DNA of 51,129 nucleotides from Bacteroidota bacterium (GTDB taxonomy: Bacteria; Bacteroidota; Bacteroidia; Cytophagales; Cyclobacteriaceae): the NCBI GenBank assembly GCA_022571715.1, contig JACZXH010000017.1, positions 1 through 51,129 on the forward strand. The letters run 5' to 3'. Below are positions 16,694-26,080 of the stretch, in pieces. A program made the translations under genes and the position numbers. The number at the start of each line of letters is the position of its first letter. The first letter of the stretch is position 1. Under the pieces are notes generated by a model that was not told the DNA's origin, made no database searches, and saw only the letters and a list, made by a program, of their open reading frames with translations.

Positions 16694-18331
16694 ATGAAAT
16701 ACCTGCTCACTTCCGGACTCGTACTTTGTCTATTTGCATGCACCCCTCCTGCTTCCCGGGAAACATCAGACTTTCAAACCTTCATAGACAATTTTGATCC
16801 ATCTGCAGGAAGGACGAGTAACGACTTAGATGCCGATTCCTATTTAGACGAATTAGCATGGTTCGACAGGCAACTGGGGAAACTTGACCAGTTCGACACA
16901 AGTCGGATGACTTTTGAAGAAAATATAGATTGGCAGTTTGCATACAGCATTTTAAAGGGCAGGAAAATCCGCCAGTCCCACAATCAGAGATGGAAAATGG
17001 ATCCTCGTATTTACATGCGGTTCAGGACCATTGCTAATATCATCGGTGAACCTGGCGACCCCAATGACAAACTAGACCGGCTGAAGGAAAAACTGGACCT
17101 TGTGCCCTTACAACTGGCTAACGGTGAACGCCAATTGGAGATCTATGTGCCCAGATTCCAGGAATTGTCATTGTTCATGGCCAATAATGCCATTGTCTTA
17201 TTTGAAAATGAAATTCCATCTTTTAACGCAGGTCTTGAAAAATCTTACGAGTTAGATGATATGGTCTCAAAAGCCCGTGAAGCCCTGGGTTCCTTTATCG
17301 ACTTTCTGGAAAATGAGCTCCCAACCAAACCAGAAGGAGATTTTGCGATGGGCAAAAATACATATAACCAAATGCTGTCGGATGAGTTTCTGTTAGATTA
17401 TTCAGATGAGACTTTGTGGGAATTTGGAAAAGTGCAATTCGCAATAACAGTAACCGAGTTGGAGACCCTCGCGAGAGAAATAGATAACAAGAAGACCTGG
17501 CAGGAATTGGCCATTGAGATAAAGAATGAATTCCCTGACCCCTATGACATGATTGCTGCTCATCAACTGTGGGTGGACAGTGCCAAATCGCATATTCTGA
17601 ACAATAATCTCATTCCTATCCCCTGGAACGAGCAAGTCCGGGTTGTACCTCGGGCTCAATACCTTCGAAAAACCTCTTATTACGGAAATTTCTCCAGGGC
17701 TCGTGGAAAAGATGAAGATAGTATTTATACTGCCAGGTGGATGATCAATCCATTTGAAGATCGATGGGACACGCAAACCAAACAAGAATACCTGGTGGAG
17801 CATGATTGGGGTGTGATCATCGTCACCGCGCCGCATGAGGCCTATGGAGGGCACCATGTCCAGGGACTGTACCAAATGCACAATCCCAGGAAAATAAGAC
17901 GTGAAAATGGTTTGTCTCTTTTCAGTGAGGGATGGGGGTTGTATAACGAACAACTTATGAGTGAAACAGGATTTTTTCCAAACAAGCGGATCCACCTACG
18001 GCAATTGCAACTGAGGCTTTGGCGCAATGCCAGAGTGATTTACGATGTAGGAATACATACTGGTAAAATGTCTTATGAAGATGCCATCAGTTTGATGACA
18101 GATGAGGTGGGTTTCTTACGCTGGGCAGCACAATTGGAAATAGATGCGGCTTCAGCACGTCCGGGCTATTTCATAGGGTATTTTATCGGGATGAAAGAGA
18201 TCATGAAGATGCGCGAGCAATATCAACAGAAAATGGGAAACGATTTCACACTAAGTGATTTTCATAAAAACATTTTAGAGATTGGAAATATGCCTCCCAA
18301 GCTGATGGCTAAAGTGCTGTTGTCGGACTAA
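16694..18331 (+). CDS. DUF885 family lipoprotein, putative metallopeptidase
   Basis: A 545-aa lipoprotein: hydrophobic leader LLTSGLVLCLFAC with the acylated Cys at residue 16. It matches the DUF885 family along its length. The zinc-site region HEAYGGHHVQGLYQ is equivalent to the HExxxGHH motif of the family, followed by the conserved SLFSEGWGLYNEQLMSE with its downstream acidic ligand. C-terminal features include RPGYFIGYFIGMKEIMKMRE and the final FHKNILEIGNMPPKLM. Members are thought to be peptidases; substrate is unknown. The protein is probably anchored to a membrane facing the periplasm. It is a single gene between two minus-strand units. Confidence 0.87.
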   Translation: MKYLLTSGLVLCLFACTPPASRETSDFQTFIDNFDPSAGRTSNDLDADSYLDELAWFDRQLGKLDQFDTSRMTFEENIDWQFAYSILKGRKIRQSHNQRWKMDPRIYMRFRTIANIIGEPGDPNDKLDRLKEKLDLVPLQLANGERQLEIYVPRFQELSLFMANNAIVLFENEIPSFNAGLEKSYELDDMVSKAREALGSFIDFLENELPTKPEGDFAMGKNTYNQMLSDEFLLDYSDETLWEFGKVQFAITVTELETLAREIDNKKTWQELAIEIKNEFPDPYDMIAAHQLWVDSAKSHILNNNLIPIPWNEQVRVVPRAQYLRKTSYYGNFSRARGKDEDSIYTARWMINPFEDRWDTQTKQEYLVEHDWGVIIVTAPHEAYGGHHVQGLYQMHNPRKIRRENGLSLFSEGWGLYNEQLMSETGFFPNKRIHLRQLQLRLWRNARVIYDVGIHTGKMSYEDAISLMTDEVGFLRWAAQLEIDAASARPGYFIGYFIGMKEIMKMREQYQQKMGNDFTLSDFHKNILEIGNMPPKLMAKVLLSD

Positions 18332-18418
18332 CAAGCGTACTTTTTAAAATATCAGAATGACAAGACATCTCTAGCTATTGAAAAGCTTTCTGTTGCTTGG
18401 ATAATATGATGTAGCAGG

Positions 18419-19255
18419 TTATGATGAGTATTTAGATTCAACATACTTTTTAAAAGTATGTTCATAAATCATTTTCCAACCTGATGATAGTTCTTTTTGA
18501 GTATTATCGTCAACATCTCCGAACACCGTATCGGAAAGGGTTAAAATAGTATCCGAACTATCTTCCTTTAACGTTAATTTTAAAAAGGACATAGCAGGGC
18601 CTCCGAATTGAGGAGATAAATGACCCTTGAACTCTATGGTATTAGGCGAATCTAGAACTATCACCTCAGCCCATAATAAACCTTCGTCGTTTCCATAGTC
18701 CTCGTACATTCGACCTCCTACCCTAGGCTCAATAATGAATTGTTTAGTTTTAGTACTGGTGTAGAAATCTTTTCTCCACCATAGGTTAACATCATTTAAT
18801 AGACAGTCCCAGACGTCAGAAATCGCTGCCTTTATTGGAATCTCAAGAAGAATGTTAATTGTCTTTGATTGTTGCTCCATAATTAATTTATCCGTTAATT
18901 GGTTAATATTTGATTTGTACTCAGTTAGTTCTTTCAACTGAAGAATATTGCTTGCCCATTGAGCTTCGTATTTTTTTACCCACCGTTCATACAATTCCTG
19001 GAGTGGTATCGCATTTATATAATTCCACCTAAGTTTCCCCTCCTTTTTTGGTATTATCAGACTGGATTTTTTGAGAATTGATAAGTGTTTCATTACAGCG
19101 CATCGTCCTATTGATTCAAATATCTCCACCAGTTGGCCAGTTGTTTTAGGTGATTCCCGGACCAGGTCCATTAATTTTCTACGTGTAGGATCAGCAAGTG
19201 CTTTCCAAATAGATCCTGTATCAACTTGATTATCAGGCACTTTTTCTAAAATCAT
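18419..19255 (-). CDS. Fused ArsR-type HTH regulator and SRPBCC (AHSA1-like) protein
   Basis: The first 100 residues of this 278-aa protein form an ArsR winged helix (IWKALADPTRRKLMDLV, then SIGRCAVMKHLSILKKSSLI and a beta wing with KEGKLRWNYINAIPL). Residues about 130-275 form an SRPBCC/AHSA1 domain (INILLEIPIKAAISDVWDCL, RVGGRMYEDYG, FLKLTLKEDSSDTILTLSD, SSGWKMIYE). In many bacteria these are two adjacent genes; here they are one polypeptide. The SRPBCC cavity would bind a hydrophobic ligand and could directly control the DNA-binding part. A perfect palindrome 13 bp before the start codon suggests autorepression. No arsenic gene is nearby and no metal-binding Cys pair is visible in the HTH domain. 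Confidence 0.9.
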   Translation of the reverse strand: MILEKVPDNQVDTGSIWKALADPTRRKLMDLVRESPKTTGQLVEIFESIGRCAVMKHLSILKKSSLIIPKKEGKLRWNYINAIPLQELYERWVKKYEAQWASNILQLKELTEYKSNINQLTDKLIMEQQSKTINILLEIPIKAAISDVWDCLLNDVNLWWRKDFYTSTKTKQFIIEPRVGGRMYEDYGNDEGLLWAEVIVLDSPNTIEFKGHLSPQFGGPAMSFLKLTLKEDSSDTILTLSDTVFGDVDDNTQKELSSGWKMIYEHTFKKYVESKYSS

Positions 19256-19267
19256 ATCAAAAAATGT

Positions 19268-19291
19268 ATATGTTACTTTTTAGTAACATAT
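19268..19291. promoter_or_regulatory. Palindromic operator of the ArsR-SRPBCC gene
   Basis: ATATGTTACT-TTTT-AGTAACATAT is a perfect 10-bp inverted repeat around 4 bp. It lies 13 to 36 bp upstream of the ArsR-SRPBCC start codon and overlaps the expected promoter. ArsR proteins usually bind such dyads and repress themselves, so autoregulation is inferred. Confidence 0.7.
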
Positions 19292-19382
19292 AAACATATA
19301 CAAAATTATTGATCCAAACCAGTTGCGTTATTTATTTGTCTTGTTGGACGATGTTAGGAGGCCATAATTCTTGTGAGAAGAA

Positions 19383-21530
19383 TTATTTCAACTTCCTGGC
19401 AAAGAAGTCAGCAACGGCTATATTTACTTTCATCTGATTTGCATGCATCATAAAATGATGAGTATCATCCACGATTACAAGGGTTTCCAACTCAACCCCA
19501 ATTTGCCCAAGCCGTTGGACCAGGTCTGTACTTTGGCTAAACGCTACATTTCGGTCATCATCTGCATGTATGATCAATACAGGAGAAGTCCAGGTGGGTA
19601 CACTCGATGCCGGCGATGACTCCCAGGCAATCTGCAGGACCTTTTCTGCATCTGGGGCACGCTCAAATCGATCAGGTCTTACCAGCTTGTTTGTACGATT
19701 AATGGTGCGTTCATGTACACCGTGGATATCAACACCTGCGGCAAATAAATCTGAATCCCTCCCAAGGGCCATAGCTGTCAAATATCCGCCGTAGGATCCA
19801 CCATAAATTCCTATTTTATCCGGGTCCACAAAGTCCTGCCTTGCAAGCCATTCTCCTGCCGCTTTTACATCCTGGTACTCTGAAGCCCCCCGCGAGCCTC
19901 CGTCTATTGGTCGGTGGAACTCATATCCATATCCAATTCCTAATCTATAATTTACGGAAAGAACCACATATCCCTGGCTGGCAAGGTATTGATTTAATGC
20001 ATACGCGTTAGAATAGTAGGATGAGTAGTGCCATCCCAGAAGCATCTGTCGGGGAGGTCCGCCATGAACATAAATAATTGCAGGTTTTTTGCTTCCGCCG
20101 GTTTGAGAATTAAACATAGTTGCGTGAATGGGAGTGCCATCAGGAGCTTTAAATATTACCTGAGTTGGTATAACAAGCTCTTTAGCAGGGAAATCATTTA
20201 GGATATGGTCAGTAGCCAATAAAGTTGACATTCTGCTTTTTAAATTCAATACAGTAGGTAAAGGAGGTCTTTTTGCTGTAGCAGAAATATATACCAACTC
20301 TTCACCATCTCCGGTAAGGACAGGTGTCCACTCGATTCCATTTCCCGACGTCAAAACTTCAGGATCTGCTTTGTTCACAAGGACTCTCAAGATATGCCGG
20401 CGATCAATGTCCAGGGGATCATTACCCGCACCCACATTGGCCGTAAATACAAGCCACTTCCCATCTGGACTTATCTTGATATATTCGGCCATGTATTCCC
20501 CCGGAGTCAACAGTAGTTCATCACCACCCCCCGACTCATCAATAGAATACAAATGAGGCCATCCGTCATGATAGGATAGAAATACGATTCTTCCATCTCC
20601 CCAATTCAGGTTTGTGCGACCATGAGTGGTTGGCAATGAACCACGCATGGTTTCAGGGGCTACCCAAGCTTCCCGGGCCTGCCCTGAAGCCACCTCACCG
20701 ATCATGATCTTCCAGGGATTATGGTGCCCTTCCAAAATTGTCTGTGGTACCCCACCTCTTCCTGGCTGGCGAATAAAAGCTATTTCCTTTCCGTCCGGCG
20801 ACCATCGGGCTGTATGGTCACGGTGGAAGGAAGGCGCAATCCATGTGATTGGAGTATCCTTATCCTGGTAGATTCCTATAAAAGAATGGTCGCTACGATT
20901 TGACCGGAACGAAATCTTTGATCCATCCGGTGACCATCGAGGTTGATTATTTATTCCGCGCGCTGTAAACATCTTTTCAGCTGGGGAAGAACCATCAATA
21001 TTTGTGATCCATATTTGATTGGACCTGGTAAATGCCACCTTTTTGCCATCAGGAGAAATGGTTGGACTTTCTCCCTCTCCTATTAATATTGGATTACCAC
21101 CGGAAAAAGGCGTACTCCAAATCCGGACTTCTGGCGGTTCCGGATCAAAAGTAGGATTTACAGGAAGGGCATCATCCCAATTGGACCCAAAGTCACCACC
21201 GCGAATGTATATGACCCATGCTCCCGTTCTGGAGATGGACACACTTGACAATGCCTGTCCATCGTCATTTAGGTATGAGGTAAGTTTACGCGCTTCAAAA
21301 TCGGGACCTTCTGCAACGTATATATTCCTTTTACCTTCTTCATTAAGAGCCCATACGATTCTTGAACCCTCTGCTGAGGCTGTCAGTCCTGTTGGAAACG
21401 GATAAGATTTGACCTGCCTTATTGTAAAAGCACTATTTTGTGCCTGGATACTTAGATGCTCACCCGTTAGCATCATAATGGTGAGAATAACAATGGCCAG
21501 GTAATGGATTTTAGATTGTTTAACGGTCAT
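19383..21530 (-). CDS. S9-family prolyl oligopeptidase, secreted
   Basis: A 715-aa peptidase. I chose the ATG at 21528-21530 because it begins directly with a signal peptide (YLAIVILTIMMLTGEHLSIQAQ). The N-terminal two-thirds is a TolB/WD40-like propeller with repeated SPDGKKVAF, SPDGSKISF, SPDGKEIAF and SPDGKWLVF units. The C-terminal alpha/beta hydrolase domain has YVHGGP for the oxyanion region, the nucleophile in GIYGGSYGGYLTAMAL (Ser near residue 579), Asp in IIHADDDRNV and His in DDTHHF. It would cleave peptides, probably after proline or acylated N-termini, in the periplasm or outside. It stands alone on its strand. Confidence 0.93.
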   Translation of the reverse strand: MTVKQSKIHYLAIVILTIMMLTGEHLSIQAQNSAFTIRQVKSYPFPTGLTASAEGSRIVWALNEEGKRNIYVAEGPDFEARKLTSYLNDDGQALSSVSISRTGAWVIYIRGGDFGSNWDDALPVNPTFDPEPPEVRIWSTPFSGGNPILIGEGESPTISPDGKKVAFTRSNQIWITNIDGSSPAEKMFTARGINNQPRWSPDGSKISFRSNRSDHSFIGIYQDKDTPITWIAPSFHRDHTARWSPDGKEIAFIRQPGRGGVPQTILEGHHNPWKIMIGEVASGQAREAWVAPETMRGSLPTTHGRTNLNWGDGRIVFLSYHDGWPHLYSIDESGGGDELLLTPGEYMAEYIKISPDGKWLVFTANVGAGNDPLDIDRRHILRVLVNKADPEVLTSGNGIEWTPVLTGDGEELVYISATAKRPPLPTVLNLKSRMSTLLATDHILNDFPAKELVIPTQVIFKAPDGTPIHATMFNSQTGGSKKPAIIYVHGGPPRQMLLGWHYSSYYSNAYALNQYLASQGYVVLSVNYRLGIGYGYEFHRPIDGGSRGASEYQDVKAAGEWLARQDFVDPDKIGIYGGSYGGYLTAMALGRDSDLFAAGVDIHGVHERTINRTNKLVRPDRFERAPDAEKVLQIAWESSPASSVPTWTSPVLIIHADDDRNVAFSQSTDLVQRLGQIGVELETLVIVDDTHHFMMHANQMKVNIAVADFFARKLK

Positions 21531-21834
21531 GATTAAGGAAAATAGATGGAGTTTCAATTTAAGAAAATACCCTAACAAAGCCATCATAAAATTGATTTGA
21601 ATGGAAGCAGGAGGTTACATACCTTAAGATATAATCCCTTTCACCTGGAAGATTATATATCGCAACGAATTTCTTCAGAGAAGATTAATGAGCTTGATGA
21701 GCAAATTATTAGTAGCAGGTTCAAATAACAATAATTCATCCCGGTGCCCTAAATTTCCTTCTCGCCTATTCAGGAATTACGGAAATGAAATAGACAATTT
21801 AATAAAAGAAATTACTCCCAATAAATATACGATT

Positions 21835-22722
21835 CTACTTTAACTTCTCTTTGAAAAAATCGATTGTTCGTTGCCATGCCAATGTTGCCGCCTCTTCATC
21901 ATAACGAGGAGTTGTATTGTTATGAAAACCATGGTTTACATCCGGGTATATATAGGCAACATAATCCTTATTATTTTTCTTCAACGATTCTTCATAAGCA
22001 GGCCAGCCCCCATTGACCCTTTTGTCAAGTCCGGCAAAGTTCAATAGCAACGGGGCCTGGATGTCAGGCACTTCTTCTGCAGATGGCTGACTTCCATAAA
22101 AAGGTACGGAAGCTTTAAGATCAGGAATTCGTACTGCCATCATGTTAGATATCCAACCTCCAAAACAGAATCCAACAACTCCGATGTTTCCGCTGCACTC
22201 TTGGTTTATCTTCAGGTACTCAAATGCTGCCATAAAATCTTGCAGCATAGCCTCTCTATCCCGCGTTCGTTGCAATGTTCTTCCTTCATCATCATTTCCC
22301 GGATAGCCGCCCAATGGCGTCAGGGCATCAGGAGCAAGAGCTATAAAGCCCTCCAATGCGGCTCGTCGCGCAACATCTTCAATATATGGATTGAGTCCCC
22401 TATTTTCGTGGACCACAACAATACCAGGTAATTTTCCTTTTGTCTTGGCCAGTCTAACCAGCAGACCTTTCATTTTTCCTGCACCTTTTGGTGATTCATA
22501 CTCGATGTACTCTGACTTTAATTCCGGATCGTCTGTTTTGATGTTGGTTGCCTGCGCATAGTTGGGTAAAAGAAATGCTGCAATGGATGCAACCGTTAAT
22601 CCTCCGACAGCATAAACTGATAGTTGATTCATGAACTGCCGGCGATCAATTTCGTTGTGAGCATAGTCATCATAGATATCATAAACCGCTTGTTGCAAAT
22701 CCTCCTTCTTTATCTTTTTCAT
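21835..22722 (-). CDS. Dienelactone hydrolase-family protein (YghX-like) with Tat-type leader
   Basis: A 295-aa alpha/beta hydrolase. The N-terminal 60 residues contain IDRRQFMNQ followed by a hydrophobic helix ([18 protein letters not shown]), which looks like a twin-arginine signal set about 27 residues in. The catalytic triad of dienelactone hydrolases is present: Cys186 in VGFCFGGW, Asp233 in FAGLDKRVN and His264 in [25 protein letters not shown] is the typical oxyanion and lid start. The extended N-terminus resembles E. coli YghX. The substrate is probably a lactone or ester; it cannot be specified. The unassigned 247 bp on each side hold nothing clear. Confidence 0.9.
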   Translation of the reverse strand: MKKIKKEDLQQAVYDIYDDYAHNEIDRRQFMNQLSVYAVGGLTVASIAAFLLPNYAQATNIKTDDPELKSEYIEYESPKGAGKMKGLLVRLAKTKGKLPGIVVVHENRGLNPYIEDVARRAALEGFIALAPDALTPLGGYPGNDDEGRTLQRTRDREAMLQDFMAAFEYLKINQECSGNIGVVGFCFGGWISNMMAVRIPDLKASVPFYGSQPSAEEVPDIQAPLLLNFAGLDKRVNGGWPAYEESLKKNNKDYVAYIYPDVNHGFHNNTTPRYDEEAATLAWQRTIDFFKEKLK

Positions 22723-22969
22723 TGTGAATGGAATTTTTATGGATTCAATTATTCGTTGCTCTTTGCCGGGTTAAATATAATGCTTTGTATTTATCCGCAA
22801 TTGATTCTGAAATAACATTTAACATAATTGGCATACTGTAATCAGAGTGATATTGATTTCATCTATGTCATAATCGTTTTCTGATATTTTTTCAAATAAG
22901 ATTTAATGATCCTGAAAATATCCAAATAAAGTATTTGCATTCGTCTTATAGATAAAACAAATAAATAAA

Positions 22970-23578
22970 ATGAAACGTATCCTACTTTCACTGGCCAATT
23001 TGGTTTTGATTTCCAGCACATTGTTGGCCCAAACCCATCTTTCAGCCGAGGATCGAAGCAAGGCTATCGATTACCTCAAAGAAACTCAATCTGCATATTT
23101 GAAGGTTGTAAAAGGCCTTTCTGATGAGCAGTTAAATTTCAGATCAGACGAAGAGTCCTGGTCCGTGGCAGAATGTGTTGAACACATTACTGCATCAGAA
23201 CAGAGCTTTTTTGACCTGGTTGAGATGACACTGAAAACAGATCCGGACCCGTCTTTAAGAAGTGAGGTAAAACTATCAGATCAAGAAGTAATCGGTATTA
23301 TGGAAAATCGGGAACAGAAGGTCAAAACCAGACCAGACCTGGAGCCAACGGATCGATACACAGGTTTTGACAACTCAATTGATGAGTTCAAAAGCAAAAG
23401 AAAATCAATCATCAAATATATTAAAACAACAAATGACGATTTGCGAAATCGATATTTTGAGTTTCCTTTTGGAAAAGTTGATTCCTACCAAATCTTACTT
23501 TTAATATCAGCCCATGTAACCAGGCACACCAAACAAATCCAGGAAATCATTGCAAATAGCAACTACCCTAATTCCTGA
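22970..23578 (+). CDS. Secreted DinB/YfiT-superfamily protein
   Basis: A 202-aa protein with a signal peptide (LLSLANLVLISSTLLAQ) and a four-helix DinB_2 domain. The metal-site histidines appear in ECVEHITASEQ and in the final helix AHVTRHTKQIQEI, the usual H and HxxxH arrangement. YLKETQSAYLKVVKGLSDEQLNFR followed by SWSVAECVEH is the standard opening of the family. Members are metal-dependent thiol or transferase enzymes, mostly cytoplasmic; this one is exported, which is common in Bacteroidota. It is unrelated to the DNA polymerase DinB in this window. A strong terminator follows. Confidence 0.88.
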   Translation: MKRILLSLANLVLISSTLLAQTHLSAEDRSKAIDYLKETQSAYLKVVKGLSDEQLNFRSDEESWSVAECVEHITASEQSFFDLVEMTLKTDPDPSLRSEVKLSDQEVIGIMENREQKVKTRPDLEPTDRYTGFDNSIDEFKSKRKSIIKYIKTTNDDLRNRYFEFPFGKVDSYQILLLISAHVTRHTKQIQEIIANSNYPNS

Positions 23579-23598
23579 ATTACGCTGTTATGAATTAT

Positions 23599-23625
23599 AA
23601 AAGGCCATCATTTGGATGGCCTTTT
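23599..23625 (+). terminator. Rho-independent terminator after the DinB-superfamily gene
   Basis: AAAAGGCCATC and GATGGCCTTTT form a perfect 11-bp stem around a short loop, ending in T-residues, 20 nt past the stop. Confidence 0.85.
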
Positions 23626-23738
23626 ACTCCAACTCCGGATGCATCTCTCCGACCCACTGTCGATCCTTATATAATAATATTATGAGTTGAGTCAAGAGTC
23701 TGCCGAATATTGAACTATAAAAACGGTTGGGAAACTTG

Positions 23739-24563
23739 CTAAGAGGACCAGGGAGTGTCGGGTTTGGGCATTAACTCACCATCTACATATATAGCCTCAA
23801 CACGTTCATTATAGAAACAGACTAAACCTTTAATTTTGGGACATTCAATGACGGGATTTGGATACCCCCAAACTATATTTTCTACGATTTGATCACCGAT
23901 TTTCACAGACCAATAAGAGGCAATTCCCTTATAAGGACACCGCGTTTTTAAATTACTGGTTACAAGTAAATCCATTCGGACATCTTCTTTAGGGAAATAA
24001 TAACGGGTGGGGAGCTCGGTTTCAAATAGAAGTTTGGGATTTCGTGTCTCAGCAATGATTTCACCGGCTACAATGACCTGTACATGACGAGAACTTTCTA
24101 AGACATCTACTCGGTGGTAAGGATCTCGTAAATGAACAAACACTTCTTCCTCCTCCTCGTACCACGAGTCCATTTTCCCCCATTCAAAAGCAATGTAATC
24201 TTTTATTTTTTTCCATTCATTAGGAGGATCCAGATAGCCCCATGCTGCATTTTCAGAATTAGTTTCACCTGCTTTGATATTCCAGAATGAAATTTCTCCC
24301 TGAGCAGCAGCCTCTTTAGAATGTTGTGTCATTTTCATCAGATCCATTCGAACATCCTCTTTTGGAAAATAATAGACTGGTAACCGCTTTGCTTTACGTA
24401 ATATCATCACCCTCTTACTATCCGCTATTGTAACACCACCAAGCACAGTACGTACCCAACGAGGGCTTGATTCAAATTCACCTATAACACGATGGTTTAC
24501 TGCTTTGGTTTCACTGGTTATGACTTGAATACCACTATGTTGAGATTCCTGTTTTTGCTTCAT
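23739..24563 (-). CDS. Protein with two tandem DUF427 domains
   Basis: A 274-aa cytoplasmic protein in which the DUF427 fold occurs twice. The first copy (about 25-125) has RVIGEFESSPRWVRTVLGGVTIADS, YYFPKEDVRMDLM and ENAAWGYLDPP. The second (about 150-265) has SSRHVQVIVAGEIIAET, a near-identical YYFPKEDVRMDLL, then CPYKGIASYWSV, ENIVWGYPNP and the closing CFYNERVEAIYVDGE. Only the second copy keeps CPYKG, typical of single-domain DUF427 proteins; the first has HSKEAAAQGEIS there. The first may thus be structural. The family's function is not established. It is a single gene. Confidence 0.9.
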   Translation of the reverse strand: MKQKQESQHSGIQVITSETKAVNHRVIGEFESSPRWVRTVLGGVTIADSKRVMILRKAKRLPVYYFPKEDVRMDLMKMTQHSKEAAAQGEISFWNIKAGETNSENAAWGYLDPPNEWKKIKDYIAFEWGKMDSWYEEEEEVFVHLRDPYHRVDVLESSRHVQVIVAGEIIAETRNPKLLFETELPTRYYFPKEDVRMDLLVTSNLKTRCPYKGIASYWSVKIGDQIVENIVWGYPNPVIECPKIKGLVCFYNERVEAIYVDGELMPKPDTPWSS

Positions 24564-24716
24564 ACGTTCTTAGGTTTGATAAACTGAAAATTATTTTCTA
24601 AGCATAATATCCGATGTTAAAACGGTATTTTACTCCATTTAAATAAATTATGAGGAACGTAATAGATCCAGGCTGCAGTATTGGATAAGTGCAATGCATA
24701 TTTTTTCAATAAATAA

Positions 24717-24821
24717 TTATTCCTTTTTAAATTTCTTCAGCCTTTTTTCTGCCTTTTTTTCCTTTGCAGTTTTAGCAGGTGCTTTTTTAACGTTTTTCCT
24801 TGCGTCTTTACCTTTAGTCAT
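24717..24821 (-). CDS. 34-aa lysine-rich small protein
   Basis: The ORF encodes MTKGKDARKNVKKAPAKTAK followed by EKKAEKRLKKFKKE, nearly half Lys/Arg with Ala-Pro spacing. Composition and layout resemble small basic proteins repeatedly seen in Bacteroidota, and the residues are not what AT-rich noncoding DNA would give by chance. It might bind nucleic acid, but that is inference. It sits alone in a 740-bp gap. Confidence 0.6.
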   Translation of the reverse strand: MTKGKDARKNVKKAPAKTAKEKKAEKRLKKFKKE

Positions 24822-25306
24822 GATATTATCAATTAAATGTTCGTTTTTAGTCTTTCTAATTTAGTGACTTAGCCGCTAATTCTGTCGTAATATTCAATTC
24901 TTATTCATTAAATACTTGATCTTCGTTTTTTGACTAAATAAAAATATTCCAACAGTAAAAAACGAGTGAGTTCCAAGACTATGAACTTCCCTTATTTTTA
25001 ACAAAATAATGATGAGCGTTACTCAACAATTTAGCAGATAAGCACACCTTTTTCTTAAATTGAATGGCAAATAATGGGCATTATTTACAAAGTAGCGAAC
25101 GAAAACCATTTATTAATGGGAGTCATTCAGGTACTTTCTCTTTTGCTACTTATCTTCAGTAACAAGGATAAAAGCTACATAAAATGACCTACAAGAAGGT
25201 TGGAGAAATCGTCGAAATAACAAATCATTTTTAAAGACTCTTTTTGCCCATAACCTCAACTAGATATTCCGTATGGAGCACAACAACTAATTCGCAATAC
25301 TTCATT
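24822..25306. other. Intergenic region, no confident gene
   Basis: AT-rich sequence. The only notable item is a plus-strand ORF at 25074-25187 (37 aa) with one hydrophobic segment (MGVIQVLSLLLLIFSNK), which could be a membrane peptide or chance. No repeat or RNA structure stands out. Confidence 0.3.
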
Positions 25307-25864
25307 TCAACTTATGGGATATAACCATTTTTTAAATAACACAGAGACCTTTGGCATGGTAACAATCATGATAGGAGACATAATGCAAATGGTTATAAAC
25401 ATTCCTAAAGCCTGAGGTAAATCTTTAAAAAGTGGGCTAAGAATGAGACTACTAAGCATAATAATTGGATAAACGGTGAAAATACCTATTATTGCCTGTT
25501 TCCAAAAGGGTGGCTTGGGATAATAAATATTACTTATAGGCCGACTGAATAACATTTCGGTACCATATTGTCGCTCACCTCTGTGCACATTCACGACGAA
25601 TTCTTGACTTTCCTTTTTCAATTCGTCCAGCGCATCCGAATCCTTCCAGGCTTCCAGGTCTGTTAATGATTCAAAACGAAGCAGGATAAAATATTCGGGA
25701 ATTGTAATATCTGCAGGCCGAATGACTTCAATTCCCACAAAACCCTTTTGTTGTTCCAGCACTTTCTTGGCTTTTTCAAGCCATTGCTCGTATTCGACCA
25801 ATCGATTATACTTTACAACCACGGTTAGTATTTCGCTGATGTGTTGATTTTTTGAATCTATCAT
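25307..25864 (-). CDS. Antibiotic biosynthesis monooxygenase (ABM)-domain membrane protein
   Basis: A 185-aa protein. Residues about 10-100 form an ABM/ferredoxin-like fold (ILTVVVKYNRLVEYEQWLEKAKKVLEQQKGFVGIEVIRP, then YFILLRFESLTDLEAW). Two membrane helices follow (AIIGIFTVYPIIMLSSLIL and LGMFITICIMSPIMIVTMP), preceded by YYPKPPFWKQ. This layout, an ABM domain with a C-terminal two-helix anchor, belongs to a known group of ABM-superfamily proteins. The enzymatic role is unproven; ABM domains often form dimers acting on quinone-like or reactive compounds. It lies 216 bp from the second pirin gene on the same strand. Confidence 0.82.
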   Translation of the reverse strand: MIDSKNQHISEILTVVVKYNRLVEYEQWLEKAKKVLEQQKGFVGIEVIRPADITIPEYFILLRFESLTDLEAWKDSDALDELKKESQEFVVNVHRGERQYGTEMLFSRPISNIYYPKPPFWKQAIIGIFTVYPIIMLSSLILSPLFKDLPQALGMFITICIMSPIMIVTMPKVSVLFKKWLYPIS

Positions 25865-26080
25865 TACTTTTTGTTTCTTATAAAAGATTTATCCTCGTTG
25901 TGTATGTGAATCGTTATACCACTAATAACTGCGGCTCGTTCGGATAAGAAGGTCTGTTATTTTGTGAGTGGAACATAGTCCACTTGATAATCATTCAGTT
26001 TTCCATTTTAAAATAATTTATTATATATCATCATAATTTGTGATAATATTAAAATTGTATGCTAAACTTCAAACACCCTC

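Noticed and set aside
17402-17995. 197-codon minus-strand ORF
   Set aside because: Lies opposite the DUF885 gene, which has a full set of family motifs.
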